A DNA stretch of 26,701 nt from a virus. The notes below the pieces were generated by a model that was not told the DNA's origin, did not search any database, and saw only the letters and a list, made by a program, of their open reading frames with translations. The translations under genes were made by a program, and so were the position numbers. The stretch is from positions 1 to 26,701 of the IMG/VR virus record IMGVR_UViG_3300037087_000770; one strand, given 5' to 3'. Below are positions 1-6,715 of the stretch, piece by piece; positions within the stretch are counted from its first letter, which is position 1; each line of letters opens with the position of its first letter.

Positions 1-310
1 CGGACCGGGAACGGTGCTGTCCTGGCCGTCCGCCGGTTTCGCGATCAGGAGCAGCCATCCCGTGCCCGGAGGTTCGGCGGCGGTCGAGGCGGTCGCCAGA
101 TAGGTCGCGCCCCCATGCGTCACGCCGGCACCCGCAGCGTAAGTCCCCGCCGTCCACTCCATGATGCTCGTCGGAACGCCAGCCGGACCGGGAACGGTGC
201 TGTCCTGGCCGTCCGCCGGTTTCGCGATCAGGAGCAGCCATCCCGTGCCCGGAGGTTCGGCGGCGGTCGAGGCGGTCGCCAGATAGGTCGCGCCCCCATG
301 CGTCACGCCG
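1..310 (-). repeat. Exact 127-nt direct repeat, 183-nt period, in tail gene
   Basis: Bases 1-127 and 184-310 appear identical over 127 nt. The offset is 183 nt (61 codons), so the repeat preserves the reading frame of the tail-fibre-like gene and duplicates one CBM-like module. The sequence between the copies (128-183) has diverged from that following 310. Exact identity at all codon positions points to recent duplication or gene conversion. More copies may lie left of the window. Confidence 0.9.
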
Positions 311-690
311 CAGCCCGCCGCATACGTCCCGGCCGACCACGCCGTAATCCCCGTCGGCACGCCGTCGGCGCCATCATCTCCCGGGGTACTGGCCGCGCGG
401 GTCTCGAAGTCCGCGTCGGCCCCGCCGGCATGGGCGGAGAGGACGAGGACGGAGCCGCCGGCAAACAGGATGGAATCGCCCGCGGTGCCGCGGACCTCGA
501 CCTCGGCCAGATCCAGACCGACCAGGTGGGCGACGGCGCCCGGCGCGAGGTCCGCGTCGTAGCCGGGCACGCGCAGGTAGAGCGTCCCTTCATTGTCGGC
601 CGCGGCCGTCACGAGCACCGTCAGGACGGTGCGTTCGGTCTCGACGGGAACCCACTCCTCTGTCACCGTCACGGTTTTCTCATAGGCCAT
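1..690 (-). CDS. Tail-fibre-like protein with CBM-like repeats (partial)
   Basis: The frame opens at ATG 690 and stays open to the left edge, so only the first 230 residues are visible. It starts 3 bases after the stop of the preceding gene, whose last codons supply a GAGGTGA ribosome site. Residues 1-100 form a beta-rich head. Then come short collagen-like linkers (GDDGADG, GPAG) and repeats of the pattern W-x-x-GTYAAG-x-GVTHGGATYLATAS...PPGTGW-x-LL. This pattern resembles the small aromatic-rich CBM5/12-like modules found in many phage tail fibres. Two repeats are visible, and the second runs off the edge. The likely role is host-surface (glycan) binding at the tail tip; this is inferred from the pattern and from its place downstream of the head-tail genes. 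The full length is unknown. Confidence 0.7.
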   Translation of the reverse strand, partial: MAYEKTVTVTEEWVPVETERTVLTVLVTAAADNEGTLYLRVPGYDADLAPGAVAHLVGLDLAEVEVRGTAGDSILFAGGSVLVLSAHAGGADADFETRAASTPGDDGADGVPTGITAWSAGTYAAGCGVTHGGATYLATASTAAEPPGTGWLLLIAKPADGQDSTVPGPAGVPTSIMEWTAGTYAAGAGVTHGGATYLATASTAAEPPGTGWLLLIAKPADGQDSTVPGP

Positions 691-693
691 GAA

Positions 694-1122
694 TCACCTC
701 ACGACGCGATAGGTCAGCGTCAGGACGCTCGTGAACTGCCGGAACTCTTCCAGGTGCCCGGGGGAGAAGACCGGCGCGTTCTCGGTCCTGACCCAGCAGG
801 CGATCGGATAGGTCACCAGGCGCCGGAACCGGAAGAAGCCCGCGACCTCCTCCACCAGCGACATCAACGCATCGAGTTCCGCATTGTCGCCCGCATGAAA
901 CTTCTTCTGCACCGCCACGTCGACGGCATATTCCTCCTGGTTGGTGGTGCGGTCAGCCCGCTCGATGATCACGCCCTTAGGCACGACCGAGACGTGCAGG
1001 TCGGACATCTCGCCCAGGTCGAAGACCGGCCGGTAGAACCGGACGGCCGTCAGTTCCTCGGAGAAGGCGTGGCCGTTCAGCTCCGCCACGATGGCATCCG
1101 CGATGTCGGTAATGGTCGCCAT
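694..1122 (-). CDS. Putative tail completion / terminator-like protein
   Basis: This is a 142-residue mixed alpha/beta protein with no recognised catalytic motif. It opens with an amphipathic helix (ITDIADAIVAELN), followed by strands (LHVSVVPKGVIIERA) and a helix near residues 80-95 (LDALMSLVEEVAGFF). It ends in a beta strand (TSVLTLTYRVVR). Size, layout and position between the head-tail connector genes and the first tail gene fit the tail-terminator or completion proteins of siphophages. The start ATG shares one base with the stop of the upstream gene (TGATG), so translation is probably coupled. The assignment rests mainly on gene order. Confidence 0.5.
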   Translation of the reverse strand: MATITDIADAIVAELNGHAFSEELTAVRFYRPVFDLGEMSDLHVSVVPKGVIIERADRTTNQEEYAVDVAVQKKFHAGDNAELDALMSLVEEVAGFFRFRRLVTYPIACWVRTENAPVFSPGHLEEFRQFTSVLTLTYRVVR

Positions 1123-1346
1123 CAGGGAGCCCCCAGCGCGCGAGCCAACATCGCGCCGGCGGCGCCGCCAAGGACGCCCGACCCCGCCATGAACCCCACC
1201 AGGATCCCGAGGCGGATGCGAATGCGGACGACATGGGCGCCGATGCCGTGTTCCCAGCAGTGGCTCTCGTGCTTGAGGAGCGCGCGGTCGATGATCCGCT
1301 CCAGCCAGGGCTCCAACGGCTCCGTGATTTCGGTTGCGGCGGCCAT
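1122..1346 (-). CDS. Small single-TM protein, function unknown
   Basis: This 74-residue protein has a charged, helical N-terminal half (EPWLERIIDRALLKHESHCWEHG) and a C-terminal glycine/alanine-rich hydrophobic stretch at about residues 46-71 that could cross the membrane once. It starts directly after the upstream stop codon (TAGATG) and overlaps the next gene by one base, so it belongs to the head-tail cluster. Small membrane proteins of this shape (XhlA- or holin-like) occur in phage late operons, but nothing diagnostic is visible. A structural role is equally possible. Confidence 0.6.
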   Translation of the reverse strand: MAAATEITEPLEPWLERIIDRALLKHESHCWEHGIGAHVVRIRIRLGILVGFMAGSGVLGGAAGAMLARALGAP

Positions 1347-1694
1347 CTATGCCTCGATGCGCTTCGTGTGAATGCGGAGGAGCTGGTCCCCCGCGAAGCA
1401 GCCCATGCCGGGGATGCGGAGGACCTCGTAGGTCCGCCCGTCCGCGGCCTCAATCCAGTCGCCCGGCTCCGGGGCCGTCAACTCGCCCAGGGAGATGGCC
1501 TCCAGGTGCCACTCCCACGACTCGTACTCGACGAGCGCCCCGCCGCCCGAATCGACGGCCAGGGACGCCGGCTCGGGGCTTCGCCAGGCGATGACGCCCA
1601 CCACCTGGTCTCCGCGGCCGTAGCGGATGTGCTCGCCGGCCACGCCGGCGAAGACGCCGGCGAGGGCCCGTCGACTGTTTTCGAAGATGCCCAT
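1347..1694 (-). CDS. Head-tail joining (stopper-like) protein
   Basis: The protein has 115 residues from the ATG at 1694 (MGIFENSRRAL). The frame extends further upstream, but those codons overlap the preceding gene and read as low-complexity Arg/Ser, so 1694 is preferred. The core is a small beta barrel in which the strand pattern GDWIEAADGRTYEVLRI is followed by GDQLLRIHTKRIEA. That 'PGD-I-x-DG-x-x-YEVL' layout and the basic C-terminal strand resemble head-tail stoppers or adaptors that plug the portal after packaging. It lies between the cement gene (13 bases upstream) and the small membrane protein (directly adjacent). Family assignment is by pattern and position only. Confidence 0.6.
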   Translation of the reverse strand: MGIFENSRRALAGVFAGVAGEHIRYGRGDQVVGVIAWRSPEPASLAVDSGGGALVEYESWEWHLEAISLGELTAPEPGDWIEAADGRTYEVLRIPGMGCFAGDQLLRIHTKRIEA

Positions 1695-1707
1695 GCAGCC
1701 CGCCCGA

Positions 1708-2109
1708 CTAGAGCAGCAGCTCGAGCGTCGCCTCGGCGGCCGAGCAGTCGCCGACATCGGTGCCGCCGACGACCTTGAGGCGGATGTACCGCTCGCAGGC
1801 CGTCTTCACGCGACACGCGAAGGCTACTGCGACGGCCCCCGCGCTGTTGGCGCCCGTCTGGACAACGACCCCGTTCTCGATGGCCGTCGGCGAATTGAAC
1901 GCCGCGTTGTCGTCCTGCTCGATGGAGTACGTCTGGGTCTTCGCGTTGGGCAGTTGCGTCACCGTGAGCGCCGGAGCGGAAAGCATCACCTCGAAGGGGG
2001 CCAGCTTGTCCCCCGCGCCGAGGTCGATGCCGGCGGAGTACACGGTGCCGGCGGAGGCGGGCAGCGCCCGCGTCACCCGGAGATCTGCGTCTTTCAGGCC
2101 ATAGCCCAT
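1708..2109 (-). CDS. Bbp16-like capsid cement / decoration protein
   Basis: This 133-residue beta-rich protein has YSAGIDLGAGDKLAPFEVML near residues 24-43, the strand TQTYSIEQDDNAAFNSPTAIENG, and ERYIRLKVVGGTDVGDCSAAEATLELLL at the C-terminus. The order 'TG..YSA-IDLG', then 'tVQLQ-s-D-aaF-SPT', then 'RYIRL' matches, from memory, the Bbp16 family of cement proteins of Bordetella phage BPP-1. Those trimerise on the capsid surface and stabilise it. It follows the major capsid gene, as expected. The start has a good ribosome site (GAAAGGAG, six bases before the ATG). Confidence 0.65.
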   Translation of the reverse strand: MGYGLKDADLRVTRALPASAGTVYSAGIDLGAGDKLAPFEVMLSAPALTVTQLPNAKTQTYSIEQDDNAAFNSPTAIENGVVVQTGANSAGAVAVAFACRVKTACERYIRLKVVGGTDVGDCSAAEATLELLL

Positions 2110-2183
2110 GATGGGCTCCTTTCAGTTGCGGGCCGCCGCGCGGGGCGTCCCCGATTCTTGTCAAACATCAGCCGAGACGACGC

Positions 2184-3107
2184 TCAGAGCGTCAGTGCCT
2201 CGGTGTCCAGGATGGCGTCGGTCGGCGCGATCGGCACGCCGAACGCTTCCATCGGGATCGGCGCCGGGGCGCCCGTCGCGTTCACCGCCTCCCGGCTCCC
2301 CTGGAGCTGGTAGAGCGACCGGCGCGACATGAAGAGCACGTCGGGCCGCGTGCCAACCGGGAACTTCGCCAGCAACTGGGCGATGAGGGCGTCGGTCAGG
2401 GTCTTGCCGCTGTCGGCCGTCAGCTTCTTGATGCGGGCGATGCTGTAGGTCGAGCCGACCTGCAGGCCCGGCCTCGCCAGGAGCTCCTGGATGTAGGCCG
2501 TGAACTTGTTGTCCTCGGCGTCCAAGGCGGATTCCTCGCGGACGTCGGAGAGGGCCATCTGGCCGTTCAGGCCCCAGACCCAGGTGACGTGCTTCGGGCC
2601 GAACCGCACGGCCCAGACGCTCGAGCCGGTCGTCGCGGTCGTGCCGGCGGCGTCCACGACCATGTTGGTCGCGTCGTAGGCCGCCAGGAGGCCGGGGAAG
2701 CCCTTCGCCTGGCCGCCCACGCCCGTCCCGTAATAGAACTGGCTGGCCAGGTCCTGCATGCCGCCTTCCATCTGGGCGGCGCCCTCGAGGGCGATGTACA
2801 CCGCCGCGCCGTCCTCGTAGGAATCGGCGACCGCCTTGTCGCATTCCCACCGACGGTTGAAGATGTAGGCCTCCACCAACCGATTGATGAAGGTCGACTT
2901 CGAGGCGGCGACGCCCTCGTTGGCGTCGCGGAACGAGCCGCCCGTCGGGACGGCCGTGCGGACGAGGGTCTTGTAGTTCAGACCCTTGATGGTCCGCGCG
3001 GGGGCAAGCAGCAGTTCCGGGTGCGCCCGGGCGCCCTCTTCGACGAGGCCGACCACGGCGTCCGAGCCGTTGGCCTTGGCGATGTCCAGCAGCGTAGGCA
3101 TTGTCAT
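2184..3107 (-). CDS. Major capsid protein
   Basis: This 307-residue protein is the main shell protein, expected to have the HK97 fold. Recognisable stretches are TLLDIAKANGSDAVVGLVEE (residues 4-23), the 'RTIKGLNYKTLVRTAVPTGGSFRDANEGVAASKST' block, YYGTGVGGQAKGFPGLL, the strand block VWAVRFGPKHVTWVWG, and DVLFMSRRSLYQLQGSRE near the C-terminus. These match a capsid family (Gp7/Bbp17-like) that I recall from many prophages. The gene follows the protease/scaffold gene and precedes the cement gene, the classic order. A stem-loop and an A-rich leader with AAAGGAAA lie just before the ATG, which may favour high expression. Confidence 0.85.
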   Translation of the reverse strand: MTMPTLLDIAKANGSDAVVGLVEEGARAHPELLLAPARTIKGLNYKTLVRTAVPTGGSFRDANEGVAASKSTFINRLVEAYIFNRRWECDKAVADSYEDGAAVYIALEGAAQMEGGMQDLASQFYYGTGVGGQAKGFPGLLAAYDATNMVVDAAGTTATTGSSVWAVRFGPKHVTWVWGLNGQMALSDVREESALDAEDNKFTAYIQELLARPGLQVGSTYSIARIKKLTADSGKTLTDALIAQLLAKFPVGTRPDVLFMSRRSLYQLQGSREAVNATGAPAPIPMEAFGVPIAPTDAILDTEALTL

Positions 3108-3126
3108 GTGTGTTTCCTTTTTTTTG

Positions 3127-3145
3127 CGGTCCGCTTGTCGGACCG
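3127..3145 (-). promoter_or_regulatory. Perfect stem-loop plus poly-A leader before capsid gene
   Basis: CGGTCCG (3127-3133) and CGGACCG (3139-3145) form a 7-bp stem with a 5-nt loop, starting 1 base after the protease stop codon. On the minus-strand mRNA it is followed by an eight-A run and GGAAA, then the capsid ATG at 3107. The following run is A rather than U, so this is not an intrinsic terminator for the operon. It could mark an mRNA processing or stabilising site that raises capsid expression. Confidence 0.5.
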
Positions 3146-3146
3146 G

Positions 3147-3683
3147 CTATTCCGATTTCTTGGCGAACTTGAGGCCCGCGGCCACGCGGGCGATGTTCGG
3201 ACCGACCTTTTCGGTCAGTGTCTGCGTGGAGACAAAGCCGGGCTCGCCGCCGGCCGGGGTGCCGCTGACCGGGGTCGGCGAGCCGCGGGCCGCGGCCGTC
3301 CGGCTGCGGAGCTCCGCGTTCTCGGCGACCAGGCGGTCCCGCTCGGCCTTGATCGCGTCCGCATGGAGGGCCTGGGCCTGCTCAAAGGTCTTGCCCTCGG
3401 ACCACCACGCGGCGCCCTGCGGGCCGAAGGCCGTGATGAACTTTTTGCACTCGGCCTGAACGTCGGCCTTTGTGGTCGCAACGAGGTCGATCACAACCAC
3501 GGCGGCCTCGGAAGGCGTCGGCGGAGTTACTTGGGCCTCCGGGGCGGGAGGCCGGGCAGTCTCCGTCGGCGGGGCCGGCGGAGTGGCCTGGGTGGTGGCG
3601 GACGCCTCGGGCGCCGGAGCGGATTCGCCGGCGGTCAGCGGGGGCTGGACGGCGCCGGGGGAGGCTTCATGTTGGACGCTCAT
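3147..3683 (-). CDS. Nested in-frame scaffold protein (internal start)
   Basis: Met299 of the protease gene (ATG at 3683) has a near-ideal ribosome site, AAAAGGAG at 3697-3690, six bases upstream. Translation from it would give a 178-residue protein (MSVQHEASPGAVQPP...) containing only the disordered and helical scaffold region. This mirrors lambda C/Nu3, in which the scaffold is made from an internal start within the protease gene. The Shine-Dalgarno sequence is seen directly; separate expression is inferred. Confidence 0.6.
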   Translation of the reverse strand: MSVQHEASPGAVQPPLTAGESAPAPEASATTQATPPAPPTETARPPAPEAQVTPPTPSEAAVVVIDLVATTKADVQAECKKFITAFGPQGAAWWSEGKTFEQAQALHADAIKAERDRLVAENAELRSRTAAARGSPTPVSGTPAGGEPGFVSTQTLTEKVGPNIARVAAGLKFAKKSE

Positions 3684-4577
3684 CGTCGACTCCTTTTGCT
3701 TGCAGGCCGCTCGAAGGGCGACCATCGCGGCATCCTGGCCTTCCACCGCGTCGATGAGGCCCATCTGCCGGGCCCGCTCCGCGATGTGGCTGCGGCCATC
3801 GGCGATCGCGCGGACTTTTTCCAGCGGCATCTTGCGGCCGGCGGCGACGGCCGCCAGGAAGTGCTCGTTCTGGTCGGTTACATAGCCTCTCAGGTACTCG
3901 AGTTGCTGGTCCGTGACCTCGGACCCCGGCGCGAAGGCGCCTTTGTAGGGTCCGGTGGAGATGACATGGACCTTCACGCCATCCTTCGCCAGCTGTCCGG
4001 ACGTATCCCGGACGACCGCCACCGTCCCGATGCTCCCGACCAGGCTGAGCGGCGACGCCGACAGCCGCCTCACCTGAACGCCGGGCCACAGGCTGCCCGA
4101 CGCCCCGACCCCCGAAATATGTCCATCGAGCGGTTTGACGGCGGCGAACGCCGCGACCTCGCTGGCCAGCTCCTCGGTGCCGCTTACGGACCCGCCCGGG
4201 GAATCAATCAGCAGCATCCCGCCACGGACGGCGGGGTCCTGCCTGGCCTGCCGCAGCGCCTGCCTCACGCGCACGGTGGAGGTTCCGAATTTCGACCTGC
4301 CCTTTTCGAGCGGCCCGACGAGGGAAAACTGCGCGATGCCATCATTCGTGAGGTGGTAGGCGACGTCCCCGTTTTCGTCGAGGGCTTGCGTGGCGGCACG
4401 CGGCAGCACCCAGACACCGGAGGCCAATTCTTCCAGGGCCTGCCGAAGGTAATCCGGTTCGATGAACCACGGCCCGAGATGCGAGGCGGCACAGGCCGGA
4501 AAATGCAGTTCGTCGGGGCCGGCCATCGCGACCGTGCGGGCGGCAATCTGGGCCAGCAGCGATTCGGGCTGAGGCAT
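3147..4577 (-). CDS. S49-family prohead protease with C-terminal scaffold
   Basis: This 476-residue protein is a fusion of a signal-peptide-peptidase-like (S49, lambda gpC type) prohead protease (about 80-290) and a scaffold-like tail (about 299-476). Catalytic candidates are Ser160 in GVGASGSLW and Lys212 in STGPYKGAF, with the expected LLIDSPGGSVSG strand-loop at 122-133 and LVGSIGTVAVV after the serine. Residues 300-365 are Pro/Ala-rich and disordered, followed by a charged helical region (WWSEGKTFEQAQALHADAIKAERDRLVAENAELRSR) typical of scaffolds. It overlaps the portal stop by one base (TGATG). It is expected to organise shell assembly, then cleave itself and the scaffold. Confidence 0.85.
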   Translation of the reverse strand: MPQPESLLAQIAARTVAMAGPDELHFPACAASHLGPWFIEPDYLRQALEELASGVWVLPRAATQALDENGDVAYHLTNDGIAQFSLVGPLEKGRSKFGTSTVRVRQALRQARQDPAVRGGMLLIDSPGGSVSGTEELASEVAAFAAVKPLDGHISGVGASGSLWPGVQVRRLSASPLSLVGSIGTVAVVRDTSGQLAKDGVKVHVISTGPYKGAFAPGSEVTDQQLEYLRGYVTDQNEHFLAAVAAGRKMPLEKVRAIADGRSHIAERARQMGLIDAVEGQDAAMVALRAACKQKESTMSVQHEASPGAVQPPLTAGESAPAPEASATTQATPPAPPTETARPPAPEAQVTPPTPSEAAVVVIDLVATTKADVQAECKKFITAFGPQGAAWWSEGKTFEQAQALHADAIKAERDRLVAENAELRSRTAAARGSPTPVSGTPAGGEPGFVSTQTLTEKVGPNIARVAAGLKFAKKSE

Positions 4578-6079
4578 CAGTTCTTCCCTCCCTGCGGGTC
4601 GCCCGTCCGGTCCTCGGAGATTGAGACGTTCGGAGGTTTGACGTCGGTCGGGAGACCCTTGCTTTTCAGGCGGGCCTTCTCATAGGCGAGTTCGTCGGTA
4701 ATCTCGTCGAAGTCGTCCCCCCGCTCCATGCACACCCGCTGCCGGCTGTTGATGGCGGCGGCGATCTCGATGGTGGCCGACGTGGCCTCCTGCACCGGGT
4801 TCCACCACGGCAGCCCCTGGGGCACCCAGGCCCAGCGGAGATCTCGGAGCTTCATGCCGTTCGGCAGCGTGAGCATCCCGTCGTCCATCGCCATCGGAAG
4901 CCGCCAGGAGACGAGGTTGTCGAGGAGGGCAACGAGGTTCTGGCGTTTGATCTTGGCGCCAAACAGATAATGGTTGAGCTCGCCGCGGCTGCCGAAGAAG
5001 TTGGTGCGTCTCCCGTCATAGAAACTCATGGGCATGTCGACGGACTTCAAGGCCGCCTCGATCATGAACGCCATGAACTCCTGGCTCTCCGTCGCCGGCG
5101 TGCCGGTCTCCAGCCATTTCGCGTCGTCGCCGGGATCGAGCTCGAGCTTGAACGGCCCCTTGCCCGGGTCCACCTGATACCGGGGCGACGCGGATGCCTC
5201 GTCGTCCGCGTCGGCCGTCTCTGGCGACACCTCGGAGACCATGCCCATCTCCTCCGCCGACTTTCGGAAGAAGATCAGGCCGAACAACTGGGAGATCTTG
5301 AGCTTCGCCAGCGCATAGTCCTTGGCCTCGTACAGGTCGCGGAGGTCATTGAGGGCGGTCGAGAGCGGCGTGACGCCGCGGACCTGGTCAAGCCGCTCGA
5401 AGTAGCCGTGGTGCTCGCACCAGGCCGCCGGCAGGAGCCGCTCGAACACGAAGCCCGACAGGCCGAAACGCTTGCAGACGCAGTACCGGATAGCCCGGCC
5501 GGCGTCGTCCACCTGGACGCCGTGCACCAGGCGAACGGACCCCGGCCACGGTTCGCCGTCCATAAACTCCGGCGGGAGGTTGGCGAGTTCCGGCGGGAGG
5601 CCGCCGAGGGGCGTGCGGATCCGGTCGCCCTCGATGCCCTGGACGCGGCCGTCGGCGATCTTGTGCACCAGGATATCCCCGTCCACGAGGGCGTGGCCCT
5701 CGACCAGGCGCACGAAGCGGTCCCTGCCGTGGCGGCGGGCCACGTCGAAGTTCTCGGGCCGCGACCACCACTTGATGAACTCCTCGACGGCGCCGTCGGC
5801 GATGGGGTTGCCGGTGCGGGCATGAAACTTGAAAGTGCTCACGAAATCGAGATGCTTACGCAGCGCCCAGGCGGCGACGGAGTAGTTGCGGCGAATGTCT
5901 CGTGCGGTCGCGACCATCGCCCGGCGGCGCTCCGGAAGGAGCGTCCGGTCCTCGCTCTGAAGGAGGATTTCAGGCGCCCGGCGGCGGTTGGTGTGGTCGA
6001 CCGCGTCGTAGCCAGCGCGGACGACGGGGGTGCCGTCCGCATCCAGCAATATCCGCCGTCGATCGGTTAGGGCCACCAC
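4577..6079 (-). CDS. Portal protein
   Basis: This is a lambda-type (gpB-like) portal of about 500 residues, the dodecameric ring through which DNA is packaged and to which the head-tail proteins bind. Typical stretches are YDAVDHTNRRRAPEILLQSED near the N-terminus, RDIRRNYSVAAWALRKHLDFVSTFKFHARTGN, LRDLYEAKDYALAKLKISQLFGLIFFRK, and the 'YDGRRTNFFGSRGELNHYLFGAKIKRQNLV' block with WRLPMA and QGLPWWNPVQEA. The start is probably GTG at 6079, sharing one base with the gpW-like stop (TAGTGG), or the next GTG at 6076. The frame extends upstream only through the preceding gene. An ATG at 5920 would delete conserved N-terminal sequence. Confidence 0.85.
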   Translation of the reverse strand: MVALTDRRRILLDADGTPVVRAGYDAVDHTNRRRAPEILLQSEDRTLLPERRRAMVATARDIRRNYSVAAWALRKHLDFVSTFKFHARTGNPIADGAVEEFIKWWSRPENFDVARRHGRDRFVRLVEGHALVDGDILVHKIADGRVQGIEGDRIRTPLGGLPPELANLPPEFMDGEPWPGSVRLVHGVQVDDAGRAIRYCVCKRFGLSGFVFERLLPAAWCEHHGYFERLDQVRGVTPLSTALNDLRDLYEAKDYALAKLKISQLFGLIFFRKSAEEMGMVSEVSPETADADDEASASPRYQVDPGKGPFKLELDPGDDAKWLETGTPATESQEFMAFMIEAALKSVDMPMSFYDGRRTNFFGSRGELNHYLFGAKIKRQNLVALLDNLVSWRLPMAMDDGMLTLPNGMKLRDLRWAWVPQGLPWWNPVQEATSATIEIAAAINSRQRVCMERGDDFDEITDELAYEKARLKSKGLPTDVKPPNVSISEDRTGDPQGGKN

Positions 6080-6282
6080 TAGAACGCCCTCTGAAGGTTG
6101 AAGCCCGCGATGATGGGCTTGCCGCCCTGCTCTCGTTTGACTCGGTTCCGCCAGTACTCCAGTTTCGCCAGCGCGTCGGGCATGGAGACCGAGTGGCCGT
6201 CGAGCGAAATCTGCTCGGCCAGGGGGCACTCGAGGATGGCCTGCTCAATCTTGGCCACCACCAGTTCCGCCGTCGTGGTCAC
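6079..6282 (-). CDS. gpW-like head-tail joining protein
   Basis: The start GTG at 6282 has AAGGAG (6294-6289) six bases upstream, which decides it over the in-frame ATG at 6333 that lies inside the terminator stem. The 67-residue product (VTTTAELVVAKIEQAILE...GHSVSMPDALAKLEYWRNRVKREQGGK...) has the helix-beta hairpin-helix layout of lambda gpW, a small protein that binds the portal and completes the head-tail joint. Location directly before the portal gene is typical in this type of cluster. Its stop overlaps the portal start. Confidence 0.65.
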   Translation of the reverse strand: MTTTAELVVAKIEQAILECPLAEQISLDGHSVSMPDALAKLEYWRNRVKREQGGKPIIAGFNLQRAF

Positions 6283-6300
6283 TCGCTGCTCCTTGTCGAG

Positions 6301-6340
6301 AAAAAGAGGCCGTGCGGGGGTGTGGCCCCACACGGCCTCT
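6301..6340 (-). terminator. Hairpin A: terminator/attenuator before gpW-like gene
   Basis: AGAGGCCGTG (6305-6314) pairs with CACGGCCTCT (6331-6340) in a 10-bp stem, with an inner GGGG/CCCC helix. On the minus-strand RNA the stem is followed by UUUUU, the form of an intrinsic terminator. It sits only 19 bases before the GTG start of the gpW-like gene, with that gene's ribosome site just after the U-run. It therefore separates the terminase section from the portal section of the late operon. It is related to the hairpins at 9128-9166 and 13765-13798. Confidence 0.7.
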
Positions 6341-6430
6341 CTTCTCGTTCCCGATCAGGCTGCGGCCCGCCGGCCGCCAGAGACATCCTTGCACGCCGAC
6401 CGGCAGATGTCCATCCCGCTTCTCAGATCT

Positions 6431-6448
6431 AATTCGGCTAGCCGAATT
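6431..6448. other. 18-bp perfect palindrome after zinc-ribbon gene
   Basis: AATTCGGCTAGCCGAATT is a perfect 18-bp palindrome touching the TAA stop of the zinc-ribbon gene to its right. The A/T-rich ends stand out in this GC-rich region. It could be a protein-binding operator or an mRNA 3'-end hairpin (AATTCGG stem). The rest of 6341-6447 shows no gene. A very weak TTAGAT-like -10 lies next to it on the minus strand. Confidence 0.6.
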
Positions 6449-6702
6449 TAATCTTCGTAGGTTTTATCGATGCGGACCTGCCCGCAATCGAGGCACCTGG
6501 CCCGGCGGCGGACGATGACGCGGTACGGACGGCCGTCGGGTCGAAGCCCGGCGTAGTCCTGGATGTGCTTACCCCAGTATTCGCTCCGGCGAGTGCCGCC
6601 GCAGCTCGGGCACGCGCTGGGCGGCTGCGCCTCGACGACGGGAGGATCCATTTCGGGCCGGCTGCCGTGCGGGCGCCCGGCGGTGCTTCGTGTTTTTGCC
6701 AT
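6448..6702 (-). CDS. Zinc-ribbon protein
   Basis: From ATG 6702 (MAKTRSTAGRP) the product has 84 residues. The longer frame overlaps the terminase C-terminus and lacks a convincing site, whereas 6702 lies 14 bases past the terminase stop with GGAG upstream. The C-terminal half holds two CxxC knuckles, CPSCGG and CLDCGQ, about 42 residues apart and separated by RVIVRRRARC, forming a single zinc ribbon. It probably binds nucleic acid or protein. Position after the terminase suggests a role in packaging or late regulation, but none is established. Confidence 0.65.
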   Translation of the reverse strand: MAKTRSTAGRPHGSRPEMDPPVVEAQPPSACPSCGGTRRSEYWGKHIQDYAGLRPDGRPYRVIVRRRARCLDCGQVRIDKTYED

Positions 6703-6715
6703 GACGACTCGTCTC

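Noticed and set aside
115-1371. Long plus-strand ORF opposite the tail genes
   Set aside because: It is Arg/His/Gly-rich, lacks a ribosome site, and mirrors minus-strand genes with clear families and coupled starts; typical of high-GC antisense frames.
2589-4685. 698-codon plus-strand ORF opposite capsid and protease
   Set aside because: It is antisense to the major capsid and protease genes; composition (RGGRR, LRDVAA) is antisense noise.
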